Notes: a model not told the origin generated them from the sequence alone. A stretch of 64,000 bases of DNA from Gammaproteobacteria bacterium (GCA_026197075.1 JAPHQV010000008.1:1-64000); one strand, 5' to 3'. Shown: positions 20,729 to 30,233, counted from the first letter of the stretch. Numbers and translations are program-made.

Positions 20729-21763
20729 ATGGACATCGACCTTCTTGGGCAAACCGCCAGGGCAATGGTGGCCGCCGGCCAGGGGATACTGGCGATGGAC
20801 GAAAGCACCCCCACCTGCGGCAAGCGACTGCAATCGGTTGGGGTGGAAAACACCGAGACCAATCGCGTCGCCTACCGTTCCCTGCTGCTCGGTACCCCTG
20901 GACTGGGTGACTACATCAGCGGCGCCATTCTGTATGACGAGACCATCCGGCAACGCGACCCCGATGGCGCTCCGTTCCCGGAATTGATGAAACGACAGGA
21001 CATCCTCATCGGCATCAAGGTCGATACCGGCGCAAAGGACCTGGCACTACATAGCGGCGAGAAGATAACCGAAGGGCTCGACGGTCTGCGCGAACGCCTG
21101 GAGGAATACAAGACCTTCGGCGCCGGCTTCTGCAAATGGCGCGCGGTCATCACCATCGGCAAGGGCCTGCCGAGCCGCGCCTGCATCGAGGCCAACGCCC
21201 ATGCCCTGGCGCGTTATGCCGCCCTGTGCCAGGAGGCCGGTCTGGTGCCCATCGTCGAACCAGAGGTGTTGCTGGATGGCGATCATTCCATCGACACCTG
21301 TTACCAGGTCACCGTGGAGACCCAGCGCACGGTGTTCGAACAGCTCTATCGTCAGGGCGTGCGCTTCGAAGGCATGGTGCTCAAACCCAGCATGGTCCTG
21401 GCGGGTAAAGACCACGCCAAGCCGAGCGACATCCAGGAAGTAGCCGAGCGAACCCTCGAGTGCCTGCAACAGACGGTACCCGCGGCGGTACCGGGCATTG
21501 CCTTCCTGTCCGGCGGCCAGACCGACGAGCAGGCGACCCGGCACCTGAACACCATGAATCGGCTGGCGCAGGACCTCCACCTGCCCTGGCGCCTGACCTT
21601 CTCCTACGCCCGCGCCCTGCAGCACCCGGCACTGGAGACTTGGCGCGGTGAACCCGGCAAAGTCGAGGCCGCGCGCAAGGTGCTGTTGCAACGCGCCAAA
21701 CTGAACGCCCTGGCCAGCAAGGGTGAATACCGGGAGGAGATGGAACAGCAGAAGGCCGCCTGA
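20729..21763 (+). CDS. Class I fructose-bisphosphate aldolase
   Basis: Cleaves or forms fructose-1,6-bisphosphate by a Schiff-base mechanism in glycolysis, gluconeogenesis or the Calvin cycle. The 344-residue protein carries GILAMDESTPTCGKRL, ILIGIKVDTG, KWRAVI, and the Schiff-base lysine in FEGMVLKPSMV, with LSGGQTDEQAT for phosphate binding. It is the eukaryote-like class I type, known in several proteobacteria. AGGAGG lies eight bases before ATG 20729. It follows the DUF1540 gene, and a kinase-tail fragment lies just downstream. Confidence 0.95.
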   Translation: MDIDLLGQTARAMVAAGQGILAMDESTPTCGKRLQSVGVENTETNRVAYRSLLLGTPGLGDYISGAILYDETIRQRDPDGAPFPELMKRQDILIGIKVDTGAKDLALHSGEKITEGLDGLRERLEEYKTFGAGFCKWRAVITIGKGLPSRACIEANAHALARYAALCQEAGLVPIVEPEVLLDGDHSIDTCYQVTVETQRTVFEQLYRQGVRFEGMVLKPSMVLAGKDHAKPSDIQEVAERTLECLQQTVPAAVPGIAFLSGGQTDEQATRHLNTMNRLAQDLHLPWRLTFSYARALQHPALETWRGEPGKVEAARKVLLQRAKLNALASKGEYREEMEQQKAA

Positions 21764-21803
21764 CGGGACCGGCCAGGGACGGTATGGCCACTTCCCACAA
21801 TTT

Positions 21804-21926
21804 CTGGCCTGGCTGAGCGCCGGCCGCCATTTCCGGCCTGCCAGCAACTCGGAGCTGAAACAGCGCGACCGCGAATTCATCCTGCGGTTGGATGAAGCCC
21901 TGGGCCAGCAACATAACCTTAAGTAA
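21804..21926 (+). pseudogene. Fragment of an FGGY kinase paralogue, C-terminal tail
   Basis: The last 40 codons of an open frame read LAWLSAGRHFRPASNSELKQ then RDREFILRLDEA before a TAA stop. This matches the end of the kinase at 18665-20074 (LAWLAAGRP...GRRFRPASNSGLKQRYHEFIQRLEQ), except for an 11-residue internal deletion. Everything upstream of it is the aldolase gene and a short spacer, so no start or kinase core is left. It looks like the surviving 3' end of a duplicated kinase. Reuse as a short peptide cannot be excluded, but no ribosome-binding site is visible. Confidence 0.8.
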
Positions 21927-21978
21927 TTAATGGTTTTGGACGCTACTCTGATGAGAGGGCAGCAGGAACACCAGAGCC

Positions 21979-24978
21979 ATGGTTACCGAGACCAGGACGG
22001 ACCATCGAAAAGCTGACAGCGCCCACTACGCGGGCGTGCCGGTCTCGACCCTGGCCGTGGGCCTGGTCCTGTTCTGGAGCCTGGCGGTGCTCGCCTCCCT
22101 GGTATGGAATGTCCACCAGGTGCGGAACCTGGTGCTGGAACAGGCCAGCATCGAGCTGCGCGCCAATTTCTTCAAGGACCTGACCTTCCGCCGCTGGGCC
22201 AGCCAGCATGGCGGGGTGTATGTCCCCGTCACCGAGCATATCCAGCCTGATCCCTATATCGACTATATCCCGGAACGTGATGTACGCACCCCCTCGGGGC
22301 GCCTGTTGACACTCATCAACCCGGCGCTGATGGTGCGCCAGTTCAACGAACTGGCGCAAGAGACCTATGGCGCGCGCGGGCACCTGAGCGGGATTGATCC
22401 CATCAATCCCGACAACCGCGCAGACCCCTGGGAGGCACGGGCGCTGGAGCGCTTCCAGCAGGGCGAGGAGGAAGTCAGCGGCATTTCCGACCTGGATGGA
22501 GCACCCTATCTGCGCCTGATCCGCCCCATGATCATGGCGGACAACTGCCTCGCCTGTCATCATCAGCAGGGTTACCAGGAAGGCGATCTCGCCGGTGGCA
22601 TCAGCGTATCCGTTCCCCTCGCCCCCCTGTACCAGACCGCCGATCGTCGCATCCATTCCTTGGCCTCCGCCCATGGACTGCTCTGGCTGCTCGGGCTCAG
22701 CGGCATCGGGCTCGGTACCCGGCAACTGGCACGGCGTGCCAGGGAATCCAATACCGCCTACCGTCAACTGCACGAGCACGAGGAACGCACCCGCGCCATC
22801 CTGGGGGCCTCGCTGGACGGTATTATCGCCATCGATGCCGATGACCGCATCGTCGACTGGAACCCGCAGGCGGAAACCATCTTCGGCTGGCCCAGGGAAG
22901 AGGTACTGGGCCGCACCCTGGCCGACACCATCGTGCCCCGGGATCTGCGCACGGCACACCAGAATGGGCTGCGCAACCACTTACGCACGGGAGCGGGGCG
23001 TCTTCTTAATCGCCGCGTCGAACTGACGGCACTGCGGCGCGACGGGAGCGAATTTCCCATCGAACTTTCCATCGCCCGCATCAGCCATGGGGGAGCAGCG
23101 CAGTTCAGTGCCTACGTTCGTGACATAAGTGAACGCCGCGACGCAGAGGAAAAGATCCACCGTGACTTCCACACCCAGCGAGTGCTGGCCGCGCTGCTCG
23201 AAACCTCCATGCGCCCCGATCATTTCATCAAGCGACTGCAACAGGCTCTGGTGTTGATCCTGTCAACTCCCTGGCTTTCCGTAAAGGGGACCGGATGCAT
23301 CTTCCTCGCCGATGAAAGGACAGGAGAATTGCACATGGTTGCCAGCCATGGGCTGCCCGACGAGATATTGAAAACCTGCTCCACCGTCGAAGCGGGAACC
23401 TGCCTGTGTGGGAAGTCCGCCGCGGAACGCAGCCTGGTGTTTACCTCCTGTGTCGATGAACAACATACCCACCGCTATCCCGGCATCACGGCTCATGGTC
23501 ATTATTGCGCGCCCATACTCATGGAAGAACAACTCCTGGGCGTCCTCAATATCTACCTGGACGAACACCACGAAAGCACGCCAGAGGAGATCCGCTTCAT
23601 CACCTCCGTGGCCTATACCCTGGCGGGCATGATCCAGCGCCATCGCGCGGAGGAGCAACTTCGCCATCATGCCTACCACGACAGTCTGACGAATCTGCCA
23701 AATCGAACCCTGTTCATGGACCGCCTGGAACACTACATTCAGTATTGCAAGCGCCATACCGGCTACCGCTGCGCCGTGCTCTACCTGGACCTGGACCGTT
23801 TCAAGACCATCAACGACAGCCTGGGACACGGTTTTGGTGACCGTCTGCTCCTCGAAATCAGTGGCAGAATCCGCGAGTGCATGCGCCCCGAAGACACCGT
23901 CGCACGCATGGGTGGGGACGAATTCACCCTCCTTCTGGAGGAAGTCAAGGAACCGGCTGATGCCTTGCGGGTTGCGGATCGCCTACACCAGTCTCTGCGT
24001 GAACCGTTCTGTATCGAGGATCGGGAAATCTTTGTCGCCGCCAGCATCGGAATCGCACTAAGCAGCACAGATGGTCGCGTCGCCACCGACCTGCTGCGTG
24101 ACGCCGACACAGCCATGTACCGGGCCAAGTCACAGGGCACGGGACACACGGTTCTATTCGATGAGCGCATGCATCTGCATGCCGTCGGTCAGTTGAACTT
24201 GGAGACGGAATTGCGCCAGGCCCTGGAACGCGGAGAGCTGCACCTGCATTACCAGCCTATCGTCGCGGCCGGCACGGGGCAGATACTGGGCTTCGAGGCC
24301 TTGGCGCGCTGGGAGCATCCCCGGCGTGGCCTGGTGCCGCCGGGAGAGTTCATACCGGTGGCCGAGGAAACCGGCCTGATCAACCCGATCGGCCACTGGG
24401 TAGTGGCCGAGGCCTGCCGCCAGCTACAGGAATGGCGACAGGATTATCCGGGGCATGCCGATCTCTACATGAGCGTGAATCTCTCGGCCAGGCAATTCCT
24501 GCAACCGGGCCTGCTGGAACGCATCGACCAGGTCATGGCTGAATCAGGTATCCCGCCCCACTGCCTGGCCCTGGAAATCACCGAAAGCGTGCTGGTGGAT
24601 AATCACGAATCCACCCACAAGACCCTGCTCGACCTGAAGGCACGCGGCCTGCACCTGTATATCGATGATTTCGGAACCGGCTATTCGTCTCTAAGCTATC
24701 TGCACACCTTCCCCTTCGACGCCCTGAAAATCGACCGTGCCTTCGTCAGCCGCCTGACCACCGACACGGAGGAAGTGGAGATGGTCTCGACCATCATCGC
24801 CATCGCCCGCAACTTCAACATGGGCGTGATCGCCGAAGGCGTGGAAACCGACACCCAGCTCGAGCGTATTATTGCCCTCGGCTGTGAACGGGTGCAGGGT
24901 TTTTATTTCGCCCCGGCCCTACCGCCCACGGAGGCCCGCTCCTGGCTGGAAAACCGGGGACAGACCACGGTTTCCTGA
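21979..24978 (+). CDS. Membrane sensor with DUF3365, PAS, GAF, GGDEF and EAL domains
   Basis: 999-residue bifunctional-type cyclic-di-GMP enzyme. Order: N-terminal transmembrane helix (about 24-46), a DUF3365/Tll0287-like extracytoplasmic sensor with a haem c motif CLACH (Cys190, Cys193, His194), a second membrane segment (about 232-250), PAS (about 270-390), GAF (about 395-555), GGDEF (about 560-725) and EAL (about 735-990). The GGDEF motif (RMGGDEF) and the EAL motif (FEALARWEH, with DDFGTGYSS) are intact, so both synthesis and breakdown are possible. The haem suggests redox, O2 or NO sensing, an inference. The final residues NRGQTTVS are encoded by a RAYT-family repeat at 24951-24973. Confidence 0.93.
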   Translation: MVTETRTDHRKADSAHYAGVPVSTLAVGLVLFWSLAVLASLVWNVHQVRNLVLEQASIELRANFFKDLTFRRWASQHGGVYVPVTEHIQPDPYIDYIPERDVRTPSGRLLTLINPALMVRQFNELAQETYGARGHLSGIDPINPDNRADPWEARALERFQQGEEEVSGISDLDGAPYLRLIRPMIMADNCLACHHQQGYQEGDLAGGISVSVPLAPLYQTADRRIHSLASAHGLLWLLGLSGIGLGTRQLARRARESNTAYRQLHEHEERTRAILGASLDGIIAIDADDRIVDWNPQAETIFGWPREEVLGRTLADTIVPRDLRTAHQNGLRNHLRTGAGRLLNRRVELTALRRDGSEFPIELSIARISHGGAAQFSAYVRDISERRDAEEKIHRDFHTQRVLAALLETSMRPDHFIKRLQQALVLILSTPWLSVKGTGCIFLADERTGELHMVASHGLPDEILKTCSTVEAGTCLCGKSAAERSLVFTSCVDEQHTHRYPGITAHGHYCAPILMEEQLLGVLNIYLDEHHESTPEEIRFITSVAYTLAGMIQRHRAEEQLRHHAYHDSLTNLPNRTLFMDRLEHYIQYCKRHTGYRCAVLYLDLDRFKTINDSLGHGFGDRLLLEISGRIRECMRPEDTVARMGGDEFTLLLEEVKEPADALRVADRLHQSLREPFCIEDREIFVAASIGIALSSTDGRVATDLLRDADTAMYRAKSQGTGHTVLFDERMHLHAVGQLNLETELRQALERGELHLHYQPIVAAGTGQILGFEALARWEHPRRGLVPPGEFIPVAEETGLINPIGHWVVAEACRQLQEWRQDYPGHADLYMSVNLSARQFLQPGLLERIDQVMAESGIPPHCLALEITESVLVDNHESTHKTLLDLKARGLHLYIDDFGTGYSSLSYLHTFPFDALKIDRAFVSRLTTDTEEVEMVSTIIAIARNFNMGVIAEGVETDTQLERIIALGCERVQGFYFAPALPPTEARSWLENRGQTTVS
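24951..24973. repeat. RAYT-linked repeat, copy a
   Basis: AAACCGGGGACAGACCACGG followed by TTT, with AAACCG/CGGTTT ends, lies inside the 3' end of the GGDEF-EAL gene and borders the RAYT gene. It is the inverted counterpart of copy b at 25734-25757. Confidence 0.85.
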
Positions 24979-24981
24979 AGA

Positions 24982-25677
24982 TCAACCATTCTGTTGCTTG
25001 GCCGGGCGCCCGTTTTTTCCTGGAACCACCCGCCGTTTCAAGGTAGACGCAATCTGCGCTTGGAACCACTGGTCGCCCAGGGCATAGTTGCCATTGGTTG
25101 CCTGTCGTATGGCATCAATATGCTTCGGGTCCAGGTGCGATGCGAACAATCCACGGTATGCCGATAATCGCTCTTCTTCAGTGTGGCCGAGTCTCAGATA
25201 ATGCTCATGCGGGCAAACCAATGGATCAGATCTCCCCAGTCCATTAGCCCCGTAGCTCGACCAGCGGTAGTCCCCCGGCCCCGCCACCATCCCTGCACGT
25301 ACCGGGTTCAATTCGATATATCGGCAGCAAGTCAGGATATACGCCTCGTCCTGTGCCAGACAGGATTTGAACCGACCTTCCCACAGGGTTCCACTGCGTT
25401 GGTATTTCCGGTTGATGTATTGCACATACCGCTGCCCCAGGTGTTTCATCATGAGCGCCGCACTGTCTTCTCGCCCAGGGGTCAACAACAGATGCACGTG
25501 ATTGGTCATCAGCACATACGCATGCACGGCACAATCATGTTTCAGCGCTTGCTCGAACAGAATACCCAGATAGCACCGATAGTCTTCATCAGCGAAAAAA
25601 CACTCGCTTCGGTTATTTCCTCGCTGAATGATATGCCATGGAATACCAGGTACAGCCAAACGCGCTCGTCTCGGCAT
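24982..25677 (-). CDS. REP-associated tyrosine transposase (RAYT, Y1/HUH type)
   Basis: 231-residue single-strand transposase related to IS200/IS605 TnpA. It carries the HUH metal motif as HVHLLLTP and a candidate nucleophilic tyrosine in RYVQYINRKYQRSG, plus the RAYT-typical GTLWEGRFKSCL and YIELNPVRAGMV segments. AAGGAGGT lies four bases before ATG 25677. The gene is bounded by inverted copies of GGTCTGTCC repeats (24951-24973 and 25734-25757), the usual setting for RAYT enzymes, which are thought to mobilise REP-type sequences. The window's GTAGGAGCGG REPs differ from these repeats, so the enzyme probably serves the GGTCTGTCC family. Confidence 0.9.
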   Translation of the reverse strand: MPRRARLAVPGIPWHIIQRGNNRSECFFADEDYRCYLGILFEQALKHDCAVHAYVLMTNHVHLLLTPGREDSAALMMKHLGQRYVQYINRKYQRSGTLWEGRFKSCLAQDEAYILTCCRYIELNPVRAGMVAGPGDYRWSSYGANGLGRSDPLVCPHEHYLRLGHTEEERLSAYRGLFASHLDPKHIDAIRQATNGNYALGDQWFQAQIASTLKRRVVPGKNGRPAKQQNG

Positions 25678-25733
25678 GCGGACCTCCTTGTCCTAGCGAT
25701 AAATATAAATTCGTTGCTCTGAGGACTAGCTTA

Positions 25734-25757
25734 AAAACGTGGTCTGTCCCCAGTTTT
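25734..25757. repeat. RAYT-linked repeat, copy b
   Basis: AAAACGTGGTCTGTCCCCAG followed by TTTT, inverted relative to copy a. The two flank the RAYT gene on both sides. Confidence 0.85.
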
Positions 25758-25800
25758 CGCCCATCAATTAGGCAAACCCTACTCTGTGTAAGAAGAAAAA

Positions 25801-25900
25801 GAAGACAGACCAAGGCTTCTCCTCCTTCTCAGGATCATAAGCATAATAACTGAGAACATATTCGACCAGCACAGAACTGGAAACCGTGGTCTGCCTCCTG
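25801..25900. repeat. RAYT-linked inverted-repeat unit U1
   Basis: A ~100-base unit with AGACAGACCAAGGCTTCTCC at its left and AAACCGTGGTCTGCC at its right, enclosing CTCAGGATCATAAGCATAAT. The same layout recurs at 26242-26344, with the small membrane-protein gene between the two. Confidence 0.75.
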
Positions 25901-25922
25901 TTCGTGTCCCGCGTTTGGCGCG

Positions 25923-26213
25923 TCAGATCAAAGAATATACCCCAATCACATATATAATAATCCCGAGCACGAGCAGATAAATCCTCAACGATGAATTTTC
26001 TTTTCCAGGGTATACAGTTGGGCCAACACCCATATGCATGGGAAGATTAACAATGTATGCAATAACAAAATGCATCCCGAAAAGCATCACAACGTATGAG
26101 ATTACAGACTGAACAATAGATTCATCCTGCGCTGCCAAATAGTGCGCCACTATTACCCCGAGCGTACTGGCCACTATGAGAACTGAGACTAACTTTCGAG
26201 TTGCATTCATCAT
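25923..26213 (-). CDS. Small membrane protein of unknown function
   Basis: 96 residues with three predicted membrane segments: about 8-28 (LVSVLIVASTLGVIVAHYL), 36-58 (VISYVVMLFGMHFVIAYIV) and 76-95 (IYLLVLGIIIYVIGVYSLI). The loop between the second and third is polar and includes GVGPTVYPGKENS. I recognise no family. Its GC is clearly lower than that of the core genes, and it lies exactly between two RAYT-linked repeat units (25801-25900 and 26242-26344), so it is probably an acquired gene. The ribosome-binding site is weak; ATG 26213 or 26210 could be used. Confidence 0.6.
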   Translation of the reverse strand: MMNATRKLVSVLIVASTLGVIVAHYLAAQDESIVQSVISYVVMLFGMHFVIAYIVNLPMHMGVGPTVYPGKENSSLRIYLLVLGIIIYVIGVYSLI

Positions 26214-26241
26214 TCCAACTATTCGACCTCAGAAAACAGGG

Positions 26242-26344
26242 AAACCGGGAGCAGACCACAGTTTCTCTTCCTCCTCAGAATCATAATAAGCAGGAAAATT
26301 GCTCGATCAGCATAGGCATGAAAACCGTGGTCTGTCCCCGGTTT
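26242..26344. repeat. RAYT-linked inverted-repeat unit U2
   Basis: Begins AAACCGGGAGCAGACCACAG and ends AAAACCGTGGTCTGTCCCCG, with CTCAGAATCATAATAAGC inside. It repeats U1 in the same orientation and abuts the pnp terminator. Confidence 0.8.
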
Positions 26345-26349
26345 GTAAT

Positions 26350-26379
26350 AAAAAAAGGGGCCGCAAGGCCCCTTTTTTT
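26350..26379 (-). terminator. Terminator of the rimP-pnp operon
   Basis: AAAAAAGGGGCC, loop GCAA and GGCCCCTTTTTT form a 12-bp stem. The flanking A- and T-runs make it work in both directions. It lies 20 bases after the pnp stop. Confidence 0.9.
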
Positions 26380-26398
26380 GTGCGGTGCGGCGGGGTGC

Positions 26399-28492
26399 TT
26401 ACTCGCCGCCCACCACGGCCTTCATGCTCAGGCGGATGCGGCCCTGCTTGTCCACTTCCAGCACCTTGACCTTGACGATCTCGCCTTCGGTGAGTTTGTC
26501 GCTGACGTTCTGCACCCGCTCCTCGCTGATCTGGGAGATGTGCACCAGGCCGTCCTTGCCGGGCAGGATGGTGACGAAGGCACCGAAGTCCATCAGCTTG
26601 GCGACCTTGCCTTCGTAGACGCCACCCACTTCCACATCGGCGGTGAGCTGCTCGATGCGACGGCGGGCTTCCTCGCCGGCGGCGGCATCCACGGAGGCGA
26701 CCTTGACGGTGCCGTCGTCGGTGATGTCGATGCTTGCACCGGTTTCCTCGGTCAGGGCGCGGATGGTGGCGCCACCCTTGCCGATGACGTCGCGGATGCG
26801 GTCGGGGTTGATCTTGAAGGTGATGTAGCGCGGCGCGAAGGCGGACATCTCGGTGCGCGGCGTAGAGATCGCCTTGTTCATTTCACCGAGAATGTGCAGG
26901 CGGGCCTGCTGGGCCTGGGCCAGGGCCTGGTCCATGATCTCGCGGGTGATGCCGAGGATCTTGATGTCCATCTGCAGGGCGGTGACACCATCGGTGGTGC
27001 CGGCCACCTTGAAGTCCATGTCGCCGAGGTGGTCCTCGTCGCCGAGGATGTCGGTCAGTACCGCGAAGCGGCCCTCATCCTTGATCAGGCCCATGGCCAC
27101 GCCGGCCACCGGCGCCTTGAGGGGCACGCCGGCATCCATCATGGACAGGCTGGAACCGCACACGGAGGCCATGGAGCTGGAACCGTTGGATTCAGTGATC
27201 TCGGACACCACGCGCACGGTGTAGGGGAAACCTTCCTGGGTCGGCATCACGGCGGCGACACCGCGCTTGGCCAGGCGGCCATGGCCGATCTCGCGGCGCT
27301 TGGGAGAACCCACGCGTCCGGTCTCACCCACGCAGTAGGGCGGGAAGTTGTAATGCAGCATGAAGAATTCGCGGCGCTCGCCCTGGATGGCGTCGATGAT
27401 CTGGGCATCGCGCGCGGTACCGAGGGTGGTGATCACCAGGGCCTGGGTCTCGCCGCGGGTGAACAGGGCGGAACCATGGGTGCGTGGCAGCACGCCGGTG
27501 CGGATGGTGATGGGGCGCACGGTCTTGGTGTCACGGCCGTCGATGCGCGGCTTGCCGTCGAGGATGCGACCGCGGACGACGGTCTTTTCCAGCTTCTCGA
27601 TGGCGCCGGCGACTGCCTCGGCTTCGAAGCGGGGTTCGGCATCCTCGGCGCTGAGCTGCGCCACCAGGTCGTCACGAACTGCGCTCAGGCGGGTGTAACG
27701 CTCCTGCTTGTCGGCGATCTGGTAGGCCTCGGTAATCGCGGCTTCGCCGGCGGCGGCCACGGCGCTCTTCAGCGCTTCATTGGTGGCGGCGGGCGCCCAC
27801 TCCAGGGCCGGCGCGTTCACCTCGGCCTTCAACTCATTGATGGCCTGGATCACCACCTGCATCTGCTCATGGCCGAACATCACCGAGCCCAGCATCACTT
27901 CTTCCGACAGTTCCTTGGCTTCCGATTCCACCATCAGTACGGCATCCGCGGTACCGGCCACGACCAGGTCCAGCTGGGATTCGGCCAGCTGGCTCATGCT
28001 CGGGTTGAGCACGTATTCGCCATTGATGTAGCCGACACGGGCGGCACCGATGGGGCCGCTGAAGGGCAGGCCGGAAATGGAGGTGGCCGCGGAGGCCCCG
28101 ATCAGCGACGCGATATCCGGATCGATTTCGGGATCGAGAGAGATGACGGTGGCGACGATCTGAACTTCGTTGGTGAAGCCCTTGGGGAACAGCGGACGGA
28201 TGGGGCGGTCGATGAGGCGCGAGACCAGGGTCTCGTTTTCGCTCGGTCGGCCTTCGCGGCGGAAGAAGCCACCGGGAATCTTGCCCGCCGCGTAGGTACG
28301 TTCCTGGTAGTCCACGGTCATCGGGAAGAAGTCGAGGCCTTCGCGGGCCTTCTTCATGCCGACGGTGGTCACCAGGACCTGCGTGTCCCCCATACTGACG
28401 ATCACGGCGCCACTGGACTGGCGGGCGATCTCTCCCGTTTCGATGGTGACGGTATGCTGACCGTACTGGAAGCTTTTCTTGATGGGGTTCAC
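26399..28492 (-). CDS. pnp: Polyribonucleotide nucleotidyltransferase (PNPase)
   Basis: 3'-5' phosphorolytic exoribonuclease of the RNA degradosome. 697 residues: two RNase PH-like domains (about 10-230 and 310-540) separated by a helical linker, then a KH domain ([22 protein letters not shown]) and an S1 domain ([16 protein letters not shown]) to about residue 690. Signatures [12 protein letters not shown] and [10 protein letters not shown] are present. Follows rpsO by 53 bases in the classic rpsO-pnp order. Confidence 0.97.
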   Translation of the reverse strand: MNPIKKSFQYGQHTVTIETGEIARQSSGAVIVSMGDTQVLVTTVGMKKAREGLDFFPMTVDYQERTYAAGKIPGGFFRREGRPSENETLVSRLIDRPIRPLFPKGFTNEVQIVATVISLDPEIDPDIASLIGASAATSISGLPFSGPIGAARVGYINGEYVLNPSMSQLAESQLDLVVAGTADAVLMVESEAKELSEEVMLGSVMFGHEQMQVVIQAINELKAEVNAPALEWAPAATNEALKSAVAAAGEAAITEAYQIADKQERYTRLSAVRDDLVAQLSAEDAEPRFEAEAVAGAIEKLEKTVVRGRILDGKPRIDGRDTKTVRPITIRTGVLPRTHGSALFTRGETQALVITTLGTARDAQIIDAIQGERREFFMLHYNFPPYCVGETGRVGSPKRREIGHGRLAKRGVAAVMPTQEGFPYTVRVVSEITESNGSSSMASVCGSSLSMMDAGVPLKAPVAGVAMGLIKDEGRFAVLTDILGDEDHLGDMDFKVAGTTDGVTALQMDIKILGITREIMDQALAQAQQARLHILGEMNKAISTPRTEMSAFAPRYITFKINPDRIRDVIGKGGATIRALTEETGASIDITDDGTVKVASVDAAAGEEARRRIEQLTADVEVGGVYEGKVAKLMDFGAFVTILPGKDGLVHISQISEERVQNVSDKLTEGEIVKVKVLEVDKQGRIRLSMKAVVGGE

Positions 28493-28545
28493 GGGCGATT
28501 CCTTGAGCTATTGATGAAAGAAAGTAACCTGCGCCTTATCGTTGC

Positions 28546-28812
28546 CTAGCGACGCAGACCGAGCCGGCTGATCAGTTCCTGATAGCGGCTGGCGTCTTTC
28601 TTCTTCAGATAGTCAAGCAGCTTGCGCCGGCTGCTCACCATGCGCAGCAGTCCCTGGCGGGAATGATGGTCATGCTTGTGGGTGGAAAAGTGGTCGGTCA
28701 GGCTGGCGATGTTCGCCGACAGCAGGGCCACCTGCACTTCCGGGGAACCGGTATCACCAGCGGCCTGCTGGTAGTCCTTCACGATCTGGTTTTTCTGTTC
28801 CGTACTCAACAT
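28546..28812 (-). CDS. rpsO: 30S ribosomal protein S15
   Basis: 88-residue small-subunit protein that binds 16S rRNA early in assembly. It carries the family sequence [24 protein letters not shown] and [10 protein letters not shown]. Lies between truB (104 bases upstream) and pnp (53 bases downstream); in relatives S15 represses its own translation through the leader, which fits the longer upstream gap. Confidence 0.98.
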   Translation of the reverse strand: MLSTEQKNQIVKDYQQAAGDTGSPEVQVALLSANIASLTDHFSTHKHDHHSRQGLLRMVSSRRKLLDYLKKKDASRYQELISRLGLRR

Positions 28813-28916
28813 CTCGAATAACTCCCGAAATCATCAACTCTAGGTAAATGCAAGGCGCATATTCTAACTGTCAGCCCCCCCGGTCACAAGCACAAGTGGC
28901 GGTTTCCGGGCGGGTT

Positions 28917-29834
28917 TCAGGCCGTCTTCATCAGCCGCCGGGGCGCCACCCGGCCGTCGTCCAGGATCTCGCCCATGCCGAGGAAGGTACTTTCCCCCTC
29001 GTAGAGGCGCACCCAGCCGCTGGTGGGCGCCTTCGGCACCAGCACCGGCTGGCCCTGGCGCAGGTAGAAGGCGGCATCCCCGGTCAAGCGCACGCCGGGC
29101 CACTGGGCCAGGGCCGACTCCATGGGCAGCAGCAGGGCGTCCAGGCGGGCATAGCCCTCCCCGGCCAGGGCCTCCAGCTGCTCCAGGGTGACCAGGTCAT
29201 CGCCGCCGTAGGGCCCGACCCCGGTACGGCGCAAGGCCGTGACATGGGCGCCACAGCCCAGGACCTCGCCGATATCCTCGGCCAGGGTGCGGACATAGGT
29301 GCCCTTGGAGCAATGCACCTCGATCTCCAGGTTGGGGGATTCCCAGCTGAGCAGACTAAGTTCATGAATCACAATGGAACGGGCCTTGCGCTCCACCTCG
29401 ATGCCCTGGCGCGCCAGCTTGTAGAGCCGCTGTCCCTCGTGCTTCACGGCGGAGAACATGGGCGGCACCTGCTCCTGGGGTCCGCGGAAACGGTCCAGCA
29501 CGGCCTCCAGCTCGGCCAGGTCGTAGTCGCCCACCGGCCGGGTTTCCAGCACCTCGCCCTCGGCATCCTGGGTGCTGGTGGTTTCCCCCAGTTTGCAGAC
29601 CACCCGGTAATGCTTGTCGGCATCGAGCAGGAAGGCCGAGGCCTTGGTGGCCTCCCCCAGGCAGATGGGCAGTACCCCGGTGGCCAGCGGGTCCAGGCTG
29701 CCCGTATGGCCGGCCTTCTGCGCCTGGAACAGCCGCTTGACCTGCTGCAGGGCGGCATTGGAAGTCGCCCCCATGGGTTTGTCCAGCAACAAAATCCCGT
29801 TGACCGGGCGACCGTGTGTGCGGCGACGTGCCAT
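28917..29834 (-). CDS. truB: tRNA pseudouridine(55) synthase TruB
   Basis: Makes the universal pseudouridine 55 in the T-loop of tRNAs. 305 residues with the catalytic Asp in [12 protein letters not shown], the KPMGATSN motif near the N-terminus, and [15 protein letters not shown] 29834 has AAGGTGG five bases upstream and is preferred over GTG 29843. It follows rbfA by 24 bases and precedes rpsO in the infB operon. Confidence 0.97.
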   Translation of the reverse strand: MARRRTHGRPVNGILLLDKPMGATSNAALQQVKRLFQAQKAGHTGSLDPLATGVLPICLGEATKASAFLLDADKHYRVVCKLGETTSTQDAEGEVLETRPVGDYDLAELEAVLDRFRGPQEQVPPMFSAVKHEGQRLYKLARQGIEVERKARSIVIHELSLLSWESPNLEIEVHCSKGTYVRTLAEDIGEVLGCGAHVTALRRTGVGPYGGDDLVTLEQLEALAGEGYARLDALLLPMESALAQWPGVRLTGDAAFYLRQGQPVLVPKAPTSGWVRLYEGESTFLGMGEILDDGRVAPRRLMKTA

Positions 29835-29858
29835 TACTACCACCTTGCTAAAAAACGT

Positions 29859-30233
29859 TCAGGAATCCTGGGGATCCGGTTTATGTTTACCGAGAGCCGT
29901 ATCGATCAGGGCGCTCATGCGCGCCCCTTCTTCCAGGGAACGGTCGTGGATAAAGCGTAGCTGGGGCACGGAACGCAGCAGCATGCGCCGGCCCAGCTCG
30001 CGACGCAGGAAGCTGGCAGCGCGGGTCAGCACCTCCAGGGATTCCTTGGCGACCTGTCCTTCGCCGAGGACGGAAACGAATATCTTGGCGTGGGCCATGT
30101 CGCGGGACACCTCCACGCCGGAGATGCTCACCATCCCCAGGCGCGGATCCTTGACCTCATCACGAATCAGCACCGCCAGCTCGCGCTGGAGCTGCTCGGC
30201 GACCCGTAGAGACCTGGAGAATTCCCGTGGCAT
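29859..30233 (-). CDS. rbfA: 30S ribosome-binding factor RbfA
   Basis: Cold-shock-linked assembly factor that helps 16S rRNA 5'-end maturation. 124 residues of a single KH-like fold, with RVAEQLQRELAVLIRDEVKDPR at the start (split here: RVAEQLQREL, VKDPRLGMV), and VPQLRFIHDRSLEEG near the end. Starts 14 bases after infB. Confidence 0.96.
   Translation of the reverse strand: MPREFSRSLRVAEQLQRELAVLIRDEVKDPRLGMVSISGVEVSRDMAHAKIFVSVLGEGQVAKESLEVLTRAASFLRRELGRRMLLRSVPQLRFIHDRSLEEGARMSALIDTALGKHKPDPQDS

Noticed and set aside
22395-22412. FNR-like TTGATCCCATCAA inside the GGDEF-EAL gene
   Set aside because: The spacer is three bases instead of four and it lies within coding sequence.
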